Position numbers and translations under genes: made by a program. A model generated the notes under the pieces. That model was given only the letters and a program-made list of their open reading frames with translations, was not told the origin of the DNA and did not search any database. A stretch of DNA of 64,000 nucleotides. Source: Streptomyces chryseus (GTDB lineage Bacteria; Actinomycetota; Actinomycetes; Streptomycetales; Streptomycetaceae). Shown piece by piece: positions 32,834 through 41,617 of this stretch (its first letter is position 1; every line of letters begins with the position of its first letter). Location: the NCBI RefSeq assembly GCF_014650755.1, contig NZ_BMVO01000011.1, forward strand, positions 124,001-188,000, given 5' to 3'.

Positions 32834-33976
32834 ATGACGGAGACCACGGTCGGCATCGGCGGCGCGGCGGAGAGCACCGACATGGTGCTCAACATCGGCC
32901 CCCAGCATCCCTCCACGCACGGCGTCCTCCGCCTCAGGCTGGTGCTCGACGGCGAACGGATCCAGCACGCGGAGCCGGTCATCGGCTACATGCACCGCGG
33001 CGCGGAGAAGCTGTTCGAGGCCCGTGACTACCGCCAGATCGTCATGCTCGCGAACCGCCACGACTGGCTGTCCGCGTTCTCCAACGAACTCGGCGTCGTC
33101 ATGGCCGTCGAGCGCATGCTCGGCATGGAGGTCCCGGAGCGCGCCGTCTGGACCCGTACGCTCCTCGCCGAGCTGAACCGGGTCCTGAACCACCTGATGT
33201 TCCTCGGTTCGTACCCCCTCGAACTGGGCGGAATCACCCCGGTCTTCTACGCGTTCCGTGAGCGCGAGGAGCTCCAGGCCGTCATGGAGGAGGTTTCCGG
33301 CGGCCGCATGCACTACATGTTCAACCGGGTCGGCGGCCTCAAGGAGGACCTCCCCGCAGGCTGGCTCGGCCGGGCCCGCGCGGCCGTCGCGGACGTCCGG
33401 TCCCGGATGGACGTGTACGACGACCTGGTCACCGGCAACGAGATCTTCCGCGGCCGCACGCGCGGCGTCGGCGTACTGTCGCGCGAGGCCGTGCACGCGT
33501 ACGGCGTGAGCGGCCCCATCGCCCGCGCCTCCGGCGTCGACTTCGACCTCCGCCGCGACGAGCCGTACCTCGCGTACGGCGAACTCCAGGACACCCTGAA
33601 GGTCGCCACCAGGGCCGAGGGCGACTGCCTCGCCCGCTTCGAGGTCCTCCTGGAGCAGACCCACAACGCGCTGGACCTGGCGGACGCCTGCCTGGACCGG
33701 ATGGCCGGCCTCGCGCCCGGCCCGATCAACCAGCGGCTGCCGAAGGTGCTGAAGGCCCCGGAGGGCCACACGTACGCCTGGACCGAGAACCCGCTCGGGA
33801 TCAACGGCTACTACCTGGTCTCGAAGGGCGAGAAGACGCCGTACCGCCTGAAGCTGCGCTCGGCCTCGTTCAACAACATCCAGGCGCTGGTGGAACTGCT
33901 CCCCGGAACGCTCGTCGCCGACATGGTGGCGATCCTCGGGTCGCTCTTCTTCGTCGTCGGCGACATCGACAAGTGA
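32834..33976 (+). CDS. nuoD2: NADH-quinone oxidoreductase subunit D paralogue (orphan NuoD-like)
   Basis: A 380-aa member of the complex I 49-kDa/NuoD family, related to the large subunit of [NiFe] hydrogenases. MVLNIGPQHPSTHGVLRL at the N-terminus, YMHRGAEKLFE, NRVLNHLMFLGSYPLELG and the C-terminal VVGDIDK are diagnostic. No other nuo genes lie in the window, so this is an orphan copy outside a complex I operon. It may serve an alternative complex or be an evolutionary remnant with conserved sequence. The nearest upstream gene is a MidA-like methyltransferase, whose mitochondrial relative modifies this very subunit. Start ATG 32834 is chosen by homology. Confidence 0.9.
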   Translation: MTETTVGIGGAAESTDMVLNIGPQHPSTHGVLRLRLVLDGERIQHAEPVIGYMHRGAEKLFEARDYRQIVMLANRHDWLSAFSNELGVVMAVERMLGMEVPERAVWTRTLLAELNRVLNHLMFLGSYPLELGGITPVFYAFREREELQAVMEEVSGGRMHYMFNRVGGLKEDLPAGWLGRARAAVADVRSRMDVYDDLVTGNEIFRGRTRGVGVLSREAVHAYGVSGPIARASGVDFDLRRDEPYLAYGELQDTLKVATRAEGDCLARFEVLLEQTHNALDLADACLDRMAGLAPGPINQRLPKVLKAPEGHTYAWTENPLGINGYYLVSKGEKTPYRLKLRSASFNNIQALVELLPGTLVADMVAILGSLFFVVGDIDK

Positions 33977-33980
33977 CCGG

Positions 33981-35117
33981 CTAGCGCAGCACGCCCTCTA
34001 GGAAGTCGCTGCCGAGCCGGGACACCACCTGGAGGTCCAGGCCGTGCAGGACGTAGCGGCCGCGGCGCTGGGTGGTCAGCAGGCCGGCCTTGCGCAGGAC
34101 GGTCAGATGGCGTGAGACCTCGGGCGCGGTGATGCCGTGCGACTCGGCCAGCTCGCCGGTCGTGTACGGGGAGCGGGCGAGGTTGCGGCACAGGCGCATG
34201 CGCATCGGGTGGGCCAGCGCCTCCATCCGCAGTTTCAGCAGCTCGACCGACGCGGGGCCGGGCAGTTCGGGCGCGCCGACCGGGTAGTGGATCACCGGCC
34301 GCCAGCCGGGCGCGTGCAGGATCGACAGATGCGGCCAGCCGAAACTCGACGGCACGAAGGTCAGCCCTGCCCCGACGTCCGGCTCGACGGCGCTGGTCCG
34401 GCCGTCGGCCAGCTTGTCGGCGTGGATACGGGTCCTCGCCCCGCCCGGGCCGCCGCTCGTCTCCAGCGTCAGCGCGGGGGAGACCGCGTGCAGGGCCTCC
34501 GCGAGGCCCTTGCGGCGCAGCACCTCGCCGTGGTGCCGCGCGGCGGAGGCCAGTTGGACCCGGGCGCGGCGCCAGGTGTCCGCGAAGAACGCCTGGTCGC
34601 AGTCCTCGAACAGGCGCCGCAGCCAGGCCCGTACGGACCCGGGATCGGCCAGCAGCCGGCGGGCGAAGTCCGTCTGCTTGGGCCCGCGCGCGGCGGCCAG
34701 GTCCAGCGCCCGGTCGCGCATCGCCGCGTCGACGAGCGGGGACGGGCTGACGCTGCCGTACGTACTGGAGCAGGTGAACTCCAGCGCGGCCGAGACGAAC
34801 CGCTCGTCGTCCAGCCGGTCCAGCGCGTCCAGGTCCTCGGCGAGCGTCGCGCCCGTCCTGCCGTCGCCGCCGCGCACGCCGGCGAACGGCATGAAGACGT
34901 CCGAGAACGTGCTGCGCCACAGGAACTCCGCCTCGCTCATCCGGTCCGCGAGGTCCGGCTTCAGCGACGCGGCGGCCGCCGTCGCCCAGCCGTGCAGCCC
35001 CGGGTGGTGGCCGGGCTCGGACAGGGCGTGCAGGGCCATGCCGAGCTCCGCCAGCGGGGAGGTCTCGAAGACGACGCGCTCGGACGGCAGGCCGGTGATG
35101 TCGATGGACACGCTCAT
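33981..35117 (-). CDS. Winged-helix transcriptional regulator (DUF5937 / ArsR-like)
   Basis: A 378-aa regulator. About 270 residues of a DUF5937-type N-terminal domain (SVSIDITGLPSERVVFETSPLAEL) precede a C-terminal ArsR-like winged helix: ALAHPMRMRLCRNLARSPYTTGELAES, then APEVSRHLTVLRKAGLL. This order, with sensor first, is typical of an actinobacterial family. Its stop is only 4 nt from the convergent NuoD-like stop. It is divergent from a 90-aa protein gene with 100 bp between them. Targets are unknown. Confidence 0.85.
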   Translation of the reverse strand: MSVSIDITGLPSERVVFETSPLAELGMALHALSEPGHHPGLHGWATAAAASLKPDLADRMSEAEFLWRSTFSDVFMPFAGVRGGDGRTGATLAEDLDALDRLDDERFVSAALEFTCSSTYGSVSPSPLVDAAMRDRALDLAAARGPKQTDFARRLLADPGSVRAWLRRLFEDCDQAFFADTWRRARVQLASAARHHGEVLRRKGLAEALHAVSPALTLETSGGPGGARTRIHADKLADGRTSAVEPDVGAGLTFVPSSFGWPHLSILHAPGWRPVIHYPVGAPELPGPASVELLKLRMEALAHPMRMRLCRNLARSPYTTGELAESHGITAPEVSRHLTVLRKAGLLTTQRRGRYVLHGLDLQVVSRLGSDFLEGVLR

Positions 35118-35217
35118 GGCCCCATCGTGCCCGGTGCCGCCGACAGCCGGACCGCCGATTGACGGGGCTCGTCAAACGAAGCGCGTCGCGGGGCGCCCGG
35201 CGCGCAGGGTGGGTGAC

Positions 35218-35490
35218 ATGAACGCCACTCAGCAGCACATGCTCGATGTCTACCGCGCCGCTCAGTTGGGGCACCCCGCACCGCCGGCGCCCGGCCAGGG
35301 CGACTGGCAGGTGGTCCGGGAGGTACGCGACTACCAGCGCCTCGGGGCGACGGCCGCGGGCCGGCCGCCCCGGCTCGGCCGCCTCCGCGCCACCCTGGCC
35401 GGCCTGTTCGCCTCCGCCACCCGTAGCCGGGGCGCACGGGCCGGGCGCACCCGGGCCGTGGCCGGCTCCGGGTCCGGGGCGTGCGGCTAG
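35218..35490 (+). CDS. Small basic protein of unknown function
   Basis: A 90-aa protein. The first half (MNATQQHMLDVYRAAQLGHP and a following GDWQVVREVRDYQR) looks like a compact conserved domain; the second half is Arg/Ala-rich and may be disordered. Third codon positions are strongly G/C. I see no catalytic motif. It is divergent from the DUF5937 regulator, which may control it. Its stop codon shares the palindrome CTAG with the stop of the convergent gene. Confidence 0.65.
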   Translation: MNATQQHMLDVYRAAQLGHPAPPAPGQGDWQVVREVRDYQRLGATAAGRPPRLGRLRATLAGLFASATRSRGARAGRTRAVAGSGSGACG

Positions 35491-36692
35491 GGAGACGGGC
35501 GCGGGCCGCCCGCCGTGGGCCCCGCTCCTGCCTCCTGCCCCTGCAACCGCCCCGCGAAGTCGGCCACCGCGTACAACACGTCCCGCCGCGTCCACTCCAG
35601 ACCGGCGGCCGCCACCGTCACCTCCGTGACCGCCACCCCCGGCGGCGCGTCCTCGAACCACCTGCGGAACAGCGCCACCCCCGTCTCCTCCGCCTGCCGC
35701 ACCGCCGCCTCCGTCAGGAGCTCCGCGCCGTACGGCAGCCAGACCTGGAACTGGTGCGTGTGCGGCGGCTCCGGACGCACCCGGAACCACGGCACGCCCG
35801 CCGCGCGGAAGCCGTCCGCGAGCGCCGCCGCGACCACCTTGGCGTGGGCGACGTACTCCGGCAGCCGGGGCAGCTCCCGCTCCAGGCCCAGCAGGGCGGA
35901 GAGGGCCGCCGGGTACTGCTGGAAGAGCTGCCCGCCGTACCGGTGCCGCCACACCCGCGCCTCAGCGACCAGCGAAGCCGGTCCCGCGAGCGCCGCCCCG
36001 GACATCGCGCCCAGGGACTTGTAGAACGACACGTACACGCTGTCAGCGAGCTCCGCGATCTCCGGGAGCGTACGGCCGAGATGAGGGGCGCACTCCCACA
36101 GCCGGGCGCCGTCGAAGTGCACCACCGCGTCCCGTTCCCGCGCGGCGTCGACGACCGCCGTCAGCTCGTCCCACGACGGCAGGACGAAGCCGGCGTCCCG
36201 CAGCGGCAGTTCCAGCATCAGCGTGCCGAACGGCTCGTCGCAGGCGCGCACTTCGTCCGCCGTGGGAAGCCGGTGCGCGGCCGTCGGATGCGTCGTGCGC
36301 AGCCCGCTCACCACCGACAGCGCGCCGCCCTCGTGCACCTCCGGGTGCGACAGCGGATGCAGCGCCACCGTCGCGTTGCCCGTACGCCCCGCCCAGCACC
36401 GCAGCGCCACCTGCTGCGCCATCGTCCCGGTGGGGAAGAACGCCGCAGCCTCCGTGCCCAGCGTCCGTGCGACGCGCCGCTCCAGCTCGGCGACGATCCC
36501 GTCGCCGTACACGTCGGTCCACTCGTCCAGGTCGTACACCCCGGTCGCCGAACCGGCGTCCGCCGCCGCCGCGAGCGCCGCCAGCCGCTCACCCACGGTC
36601 GACTCCACCGGGGCGCGCCACAGGGTGCGCTCCGCCTTCCTCCACGCGGCGAGCCTGCGCCGGCGCCCGTCCTGTTCGCTGCCGTCCGTCAT
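35487..36692 (-). CDS. Threonine-aldolase / beta-eliminating lyase family PLP enzyme
   Basis: A 401-aa fold-type I PLP protein. FPTGTMAQQVALRCW supplies the phosphate-binding part, VVHFDGARLWECAPHLG the aspartate that contacts PLP, and VYVSFYKSLGAMSGAALAG the Schiff-base lysine. It is longer than most low-specificity L-threonine aldolases (about 340-350 aa), with an extra N-terminal segment. The likely reaction is cleavage of L-threonine or a beta-hydroxy amino acid to glycine plus an aldehyde, but the substrate is not proven. Start ATG 36692 was chosen by family fit; upstream frame covers the control region. It is divergent from the DUF2520 gene. Confidence 0.85.
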   Translation of the reverse strand: MTDGSEQDGRRRRLAAWRKAERTLWRAPVESTVGERLAALAAAADAGSATGVYDLDEWTDVYGDGIVAELERRVARTLGTEAAAFFPTGTMAQQVALRCWAGRTGNATVALHPLSHPEVHEGGALSVVSGLRTTHPTAAHRLPTADEVRACDEPFGTLMLELPLRDAGFVLPSWDELTAVVDAARERDAVVHFDGARLWECAPHLGRTLPEIAELADSVYVSFYKSLGAMSGAALAGPASLVAEARVWRHRYGGQLFQQYPAALSALLGLERELPRLPEYVAHAKVVAAALADGFRAAGVPWFRVRPEPPHTHQFQVWLPYGAELLTEAAVRQAEETGVALFRRWFEDAPPGVAVTEVTVAAAGLEWTRRDVLYAVADFAGRLQGQEAGAGPTAGGPRPSP

Positions 36693-36724
36693 CGGACGAT
36701 CATCGCGTACCGTGCGGCCTCTGC

Positions 36725-36741
36725 CCACAGCCTGTGGACAG
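36725..36741. promoter_or_regulatory. Short palindrome overlapping a DnaA-box-like sequence
   Basis: CCACAG-C-CTGTGG is a perfect 6-bp inverted repeat in the divergent region between the aldolase and DUF2520 genes. TGTGGACAG at 36733-36741 differs by one base from the Streptomyces DnaA box complement. It may be an operator; a single box does not suggest an origin. Confidence 0.3.
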
Positions 36742-36826
36742 CGAGGCGATCGCACGAAACGCTGGCGTAGCATGACCAGAAATCGTCCGGTACCCCCCGC
36801 GGACTGGAACGGAAGGCCGTCCCCGC

Positions 36827-37825
36827 GTGAACGTGAACGCACCACACGCAGCACACGAGTCCCTGGACCCCAGGGACCGCCCCGCCCGCCTCACCGTGGG
36901 CGTGGTCGGAGCGGGCCGCGTCGGCCCCGCGCTCGCCGCCGCGCTGCGGCTGGCGGGCCACCGCCCGGTAGCCGTCTCCGGCGTCTCGGACGCGTCCGTG
37001 CGCCGGGCGGCGACGCTCCTGCCCGACGTCCCGCTCGTCACCCCCGCCGAGGTGCTGGCCCGCGCCGAACTGGTCCTGCTGACCGTTCCCGACGACGCCC
37101 TGCCGGGGCTCGTCGAGGGGCTCGCGGAGACCGGCGCCGTACGGCCGGGGCAGCTCATCGTGCACACGTCCGGGCGGTACGGAACCCGCGTCCTTGAGCC
37201 CGCCCTGCGCGCCGGCGCGCTGCCCCTCGCCCTGCACCCCGCCATGACGTTCACCGGAACGTCCGTCGACGTGCAGCGGCTCGCGGGCTGCTCCTTCGGC
37301 GTCACCGCCCCCGAGGAGCTGCGCCTCGCGGCCGAGGCCCTGGTCATCGAGATGGGCGGCGAGCCCGAGTGGGTCGCCGAAGAGGCGCGCCCGCTCTACC
37401 ACGCGGCCCTCGCCCTCGGCGCGAACCACCTGGTCACGCTGGTCGCCCAGTCCATGGAGCTGCTGCGCACGGCGGGTGTCGAGGCCCCCGACCGGATGCT
37501 CGGACCGCTCCTCGGCGCCGCCCTCGACAACGCCCTGCGCTCCGGCGACGCGGCCCTCACGGGCCCGGTCGCGCGCGGGGACGCGGGAACGGTCGCCGCG
37601 CACGTCGCGCAGTTGCGCGAGCACGCGCCGCAGGCCGTCGCGGGATACCTCGCCATGGCCCGTACGACCGCCGACCGCGCCCTCGCCCACGGGCTGCTCA
37701 AGCCGGAGCTGGCCGAGGACCTGCTGGACGTACTGGCCGACGGGGGCAGGCCCGACTCGGGCAGGCCGGAGACGGGCAGGCCCGACGACGACGCGCCCGA
37801 CGGGGCCGGGAGAGACGACCGATGA
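36827..37825 (+). CDS. Rossmann-fold oxidoreductase with DUF2520 domain
   Basis: A 332-aa protein. The NAD(P)-binding motif VGVVGAGRVGPALAAALR starts near residue 24, and PLALHPAMTFTG and YHAALALGANHLVTL mark the DUF2520 C-terminal domain. It resembles 6-phosphogluconate-dehydrogenase-fold reductases such as ketopantoate reductase. It ends in a GRPDSGRPETGRPDD repetitive tail. Its stop overlaps panC (ATGA), so a step in pantothenate synthesis, perhaps ketopantoate reduction, is plausible but not shown. GTG 36827 starts the cofactor operon that runs to coaX. Confidence 0.87.
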   Translation: MNVNAPHAAHESLDPRDRPARLTVGVVGAGRVGPALAAALRLAGHRPVAVSGVSDASVRRAATLLPDVPLVTPAEVLARAELVLLTVPDDALPGLVEGLAETGAVRPGQLIVHTSGRYGTRVLEPALRAGALPLALHPAMTFTGTSVDVQRLAGCSFGVTAPEELRLAAEALVIEMGGEPEWVAEEARPLYHAALALGANHLVTLVAQSMELLRTAGVEAPDRMLGPLLGAALDNALRSGDAALTGPVARGDAGTVAAHVAQLREHAPQAVAGYLAMARTTADRALAHGLLKPELAEDLLDVLADGGRPDSGRPETGRPDDDAPDGAGRDDR

Positions 37826-38886
37826 GCGCCGCCTTCGAGCTGGTCCCCACCCGTGAGGACCTCCAGTACGTCCTCGCGCACTTTGCCGCCCCCGGCCGCA
37901 CCGCCGTCGTCATGACCATGGGCGCCCTGCACGAGGGCCACGCGACGCTGATCCGCGCCGCGCGCTCGCACGTGGGGCCCCGGGGCTTCGTCGTCGTCAC
38001 CGTGTTCGTCAACCCGCTCCAGTTCGGAGCGGGCGAGGACCTCGACCGCTATCCGCGCACCCTCGACGCCGACCTGGCCCTCGCCGAACGCGCCGGTGCG
38101 AACGCCGTGTTCGCCCCCTCCGCCGACGAGGTGTACCCGGGCGGCGCACCGCAGGTCCGTATCACCGCGGGACCGATGGGCGAGCGGCTCGAAGGGGCGT
38201 CCCGCCCCGGCCACTTCGACGGCATGCTGACCGTCGTCGCCAAGCTGCTGCACCTGACCGGGCCCGACGTCGCGTTCTTCGGGCAGAAGGACGCCCAGCA
38301 GCTCGCCCTGATCCGCCGCATGGCGCGCGACCTGAACTTCCCCGTCGAGATCGTCGGCGTGCCGACGGTCCGCGAGGAGGACGGCCTGGCCCTGTCCAGC
38401 CGCAACCGCTACCTCGCCCCCGGCGAGCGCCGCACCGCGCTCGCCCTCTCGCGCGCGTTGTTCGCCGCCCGCGACCGGCTCATCGCGCTGGAGGCCCTGC
38501 ACGCCCGCGCGCTCGCCCAGGGCGCGCCGACGACCCCCGCGCGGGTGGCGGCCCTCGCCGGCCTCGGCGAGGCGCGCGCGGCGGCCGACGCGCACGCCGT
38601 GGAGCAGGCCGGCCACGCCGACCTCAGCGGCCCGGCCGCCGTCCGCGCGGCCGCGGCCACCGTCCTGGACGAGGCGGCGCGCCTGGAACCGCCGCTCGCC
38701 CTCGACTACGTCGCCCTCGTCGACCCGTCCGACTTCACCGAGGTGCCCGACGCCTACAGCGGCGACGCGATCCTCGCCGTGGCCGCCCGGGTCGGCGCCA
38801 CACGCCTCATCGACAACATCCCGCTGACCTTCGTCCACCAGAGCGGCGACGCAGGCGAAGTCCGCGAGCAGGGAGCCCCGGCATGA
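37822..38886 (+). CDS. panC: Pantothenate synthetase (pantoate-beta-alanine ligase)
   Basis: This enzyme forms pantothenate from pantoate, beta-alanine and ATP. It is 354 aa, somewhat longer than usual because of an Ala-rich insertion in the C-terminal part. The nucleotidyltransferase-like MGALHEGH near residue 35, FGQKDAQQLALIRRM, and EEDGLALSSRNRYL (KMSKS-like loop) are present. It overlaps by 4 nt with genes on both sides (ATGA at 37822 and 38883), indicating translational coupling within the operon. Confidence 0.95.
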   Translation: MSAAFELVPTREDLQYVLAHFAAPGRTAVVMTMGALHEGHATLIRAARSHVGPRGFVVVTVFVNPLQFGAGEDLDRYPRTLDADLALAERAGANAVFAPSADEVYPGGAPQVRITAGPMGERLEGASRPGHFDGMLTVVAKLLHLTGPDVAFFGQKDAQQLALIRRMARDLNFPVEIVGVPTVREEDGLALSSRNRYLAPGERRTALALSRALFAARDRLIALEALHARALAQGAPTTPARVAALAGLGEARAAADAHAVEQAGHADLSGPAAVRAAAATVLDEAARLEPPLALDYVALVDPSDFTEVPDAYSGDAILAVAARVGATRLIDNIPLTFVHQSGDAGEVREQGAPA

Positions 38887-40619
38887 CCCGCACCGGTATA
38901 CGGCTGAAGGCCCCCGCCCCCGGCTGGACCGTCGACGCCGACGTCGTGGTCGTCGGCTCCGGCGTCGCCGGCCTGACCGCCGCGCTGCGCTGCACCGCCG
39001 CCGGCCTGCGCACGGTCGTCGTCACCAAGGCCCGCCTGGACGACGGCTCCACCCGCTGGGCGCAGGGCGGCATAGCCGCCGCCCTCGGCGACGGGGACAC
39101 GCCCGAACAGCACCTCGACGACACACTCGTCGCGGGCGCGGGCCTGTGCGACGAGGAGGCCGTACGGGCCCTGGTCACCGAGGGCCCCGACGCCGTGCGC
39201 CGACTGATCGACACCGGCGCGCTCTTCGACACCGACCCCGAGTCGGGCGTCATCCAGCTCACCCGCGAGGGCGGCCACCACCGCCGCCGCATCGCGCACG
39301 CCGGCGGTGACGCCACGGGCGCGGAGATCTCCCGGGCGCTCGTCGAGGCCGTACGGCTCGCGTCTGTCCGTACGATCGAGAACGCCCTGGTACTGGACCT
39401 GCTGACGGACGCCGACGGACGTACGGCCGGTGTCACCCTGCACGTCATGGGCGAGGGCCAGCACGACGGCGTCGGCGCCGTCCTCGCTCCGGCCGTCGTC
39501 CTCGCGACGGGCGGCATGGGGCAGGTCTTCTCGGCCACCACCAACCCGTCCGTCTCCACCGGCGACGGCGTGGCCCTCGCCCTGCGCGCGGGCGCCGAGG
39601 TCTCGGACCTCGAATTCGTCCAGTTCCACCCGACGGTGCTCTTCCTGGGCGCCGACGCGGAGGGCCAGCAGCCCCTGGTGTCGGAGGCGGTACGGGGCGA
39701 GGGCGCCCACCTCGTCGACGCGGACGGCGTGCGCTTCATGCTCGGCCAGCACGAGCTGGCGGAGCTGGCCCCGCGCGACATCGTCGCCAAGGGGATCATG
39801 CGCCGGATGCGCGAGCAGGGCGCCGAGCACATGTACCTCGACGCGCGGCACTTCGGCGCCGCCATGTGGGAGTCCCGCTTCCCCACCATCCTGGCGGCCT
39901 GCCGCTCGCACGGCATCGACCCGGTCACGGACCCGATCCCGGTGGCCCCCGCGGCCCACTACGCGTCCGGCGGCGTACGGACGGACCTCCACGGCCGTAC
40001 GACCGTCCCGGGGCTCTACGCCTGCGGTGAGGTGGCCTGCACGGGCGTGCACGGCGCGAACCGGCTCGCCTCCAACTCGCTCCTGGAGGGCCTCGTCTTC
40101 GCGGAGCGCATCGCCGAGGACATCGCGGCCCACCCCGCCTCTCCCGGCCCGGCGGTACGCGGCGAGGAGGCCCCCGGGCCGCTCCTCGACCCGGCCACCC
40201 GCATCGAGATCCAGCGGATCATGACGGCCGGCGCCGGAGTGCTGCGTTCCGCCGAGAGCCTCGACCACGCGGCGACGGCCCTGGAGGCCCTGTACCGCAG
40301 CGCGGCCGCCGAAGCGGACCACCGCGACGGCGGCGACACGGGTGACGGCGACGGCGCCAAGGACGCCGAGCCCGGTGTGGACGCCTGGGAGGCCACCAAC
40401 CTCCTCCTCGTCTCGCGCGTCCTGGTCGCCGCGGCCCGCGCCCGCGAGGAGACCCGGGGCTGCCACTGGCGCGAGGACCGCCCCGACCGCGACGACGACT
40501 GGCGCCGCCACCTCGTCGTACGGCTCACCCCGGACCGCACCCTCGCCGTGCACCGCACCGCGACCGCATCGTTCCCGCCCGTAGGACCCGGCCCCGTACC
40601 AGCTCAGAGGGAGCAGTAA
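38883..40619 (+). CDS. nadB: L-aspartate oxidase
   Basis: A flavoprotein oxidising L-aspartate to iminoaspartate, the first step of de novo NAD synthesis. It is 578 aa. The FAD-binding VVVVGSGVAGLTAALRC lies near residues 21-37; TRWAQGGIAAALG and the active-site region REGGHHRRRIAHAGGDATG follow, then GEVACTGVHGANRLASNSL. The C-terminus has an acidic, Asp/Gly-rich insertion around residue 487. nadA, whose product uses iminoaspartate, is not in this window. It sits between panC and nadC. Confidence 0.95.
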   Translation: MTRTGIRLKAPAPGWTVDADVVVVGSGVAGLTAALRCTAAGLRTVVVTKARLDDGSTRWAQGGIAAALGDGDTPEQHLDDTLVAGAGLCDEEAVRALVTEGPDAVRRLIDTGALFDTDPESGVIQLTREGGHHRRRIAHAGGDATGAEISRALVEAVRLASVRTIENALVLDLLTDADGRTAGVTLHVMGEGQHDGVGAVLAPAVVLATGGMGQVFSATTNPSVSTGDGVALALRAGAEVSDLEFVQFHPTVLFLGADAEGQQPLVSEAVRGEGAHLVDADGVRFMLGQHELAELAPRDIVAKGIMRRMREQGAEHMYLDARHFGAAMWESRFPTILAACRSHGIDPVTDPIPVAPAAHYASGGVRTDLHGRTTVPGLYACGEVACTGVHGANRLASNSLLEGLVFAERIAEDIAAHPASPGPAVRGEEAPGPLLDPATRIEIQRIMTAGAGVLRSAESLDHAATALEALYRSAAAEADHRDGGDTGDGDGAKDAEPGVDAWEATNLLLVSRVLVAAARAREETRGCHWREDRPDRDDDWRRHLVVRLTPDRTLAVHRTATASFPPVGPGPVPAQREQ

Positions 40620-40621
40620 CC

Positions 40622-41614
40622 GTGAGTACGCCCGACAACCCCCAGCTCCTGCCGACCGCCTCCGGCGGGTGCGGCGACGCCTGCGGCTGCGGCGGTGAGG
40701 AGACGTACGAACTCGACACCGCCGAGTGCGGCCTCGACCCCGACCTGGTGCAGCTCCTCGTCGCGTCGGGCCTCGACCCGCTGGAGGTCGAGGACATCGC
40801 GAACGTCGCGCTGGCCGAGGACCTCGCCCACGGCGTGGACGTCACGAGCGTGGCGACCGTCCCCGAGGAGGCCGTCGCGACCGGCGACTTCACGGCCCGC
40901 GAGGCCGGCACCGTCGCGGGCCTGCGCGTCGCCGAGGCGATCCTCTCCGTCATCTGCACGGACGAGTTCGAAGTCGAGCGGCACGTCGAGGACGGCGACC
41001 GCGTCGAGGCCGGGCAGAAGCTCATCAGCGTCACCACCCGCACCCGTGACCTGCTCACCGGCGAGCGCAGCGCGCTCAACCTGCTGTGCCGCCTGTCGGG
41101 CATCGCGACGGCCACACGCGCGTGGGCGGACGCCCTCGAAGGCACCGGCGCCAAGGTCCGCGACACCCGCAAGACGACTCCCGGGCTGCGCGCCCTGGAG
41201 AAGTTCGCGGTCCGCTGCGGCGGTGGCGTCAACCACCGGATGTCCCTCTCGGACGCGGCGCTCGTCAAGGACAACCACGTGGTCGCGGCGGGCGGCGTGG
41301 CCGAGGCGTTCACGCTGGTGCGCAAGGCGTTCCCCGAGGTCCCGATCGAGGTCGAGGTCGACACGCTGGCCCAGGTGACCGAGGTTTTGGAGGCGGGCGC
41401 CGACCTGATCCTCCTGGACAACTTCACCCCGGAGCAGACCCGCGAGGCGGTCGCTCTCGTGGGCGGCCGCGCGATCCTCGAATCCTCCGGCCGGCTGACC
41501 CTGGACAACGCCCGCGCGTACGCGGACACGGGCGTCGACTTCCTCGCCGTCGGGGCGCTCACGCACTCCTCCCCGATCCTCGACATCGGCCTCGACCTGC
41601 GCGAGGCGAAGTAA
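40622..41614 (+). CDS. nadC: Nicotinate-nucleotide pyrophosphorylase (carboxylating)
   Basis: This enzyme converts quinolinate and PRPP to nicotinate mononucleotide. It is 330 aa from GTG 40622, 2 nt after the nadB stop. The N-terminus has a Cys/Gly-rich segment (GGCGDACGCGGEE) not found in most NadC proteins. Core motifs LLCRLSGIATATR, VRDTRKTTPGLR, LVKDNH and LILLDNF follow. It belongs to the nadB-nadC-coaX portion of the operon. Confidence 0.95.
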   Translation: MSTPDNPQLLPTASGGCGDACGCGGEETYELDTAECGLDPDLVQLLVASGLDPLEVEDIANVALAEDLAHGVDVTSVATVPEEAVATGDFTAREAGTVAGLRVAEAILSVICTDEFEVERHVEDGDRVEAGQKLISVTTRTRDLLTGERSALNLLCRLSGIATATRAWADALEGTGAKVRDTRKTTPGLRALEKFAVRCGGGVNHRMSLSDAALVKDNHVVAAGGVAEAFTLVRKAFPEVPIEVEVDTLAQVTEVLEAGADLILLDNFTPEQTREAVALVGGRAILESSGRLTLDNARAYADTGVDFLAVGALTHSSPILDIGLDLREAK

Positions 41615-41617
41615 CCC

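Noticed and set aside
36725..36741. Replication-origin DnaA box
   Set aside because: A single near-match without further boxes or AT-rich unwinding region; dnaA or gyrase genes are not nearby.
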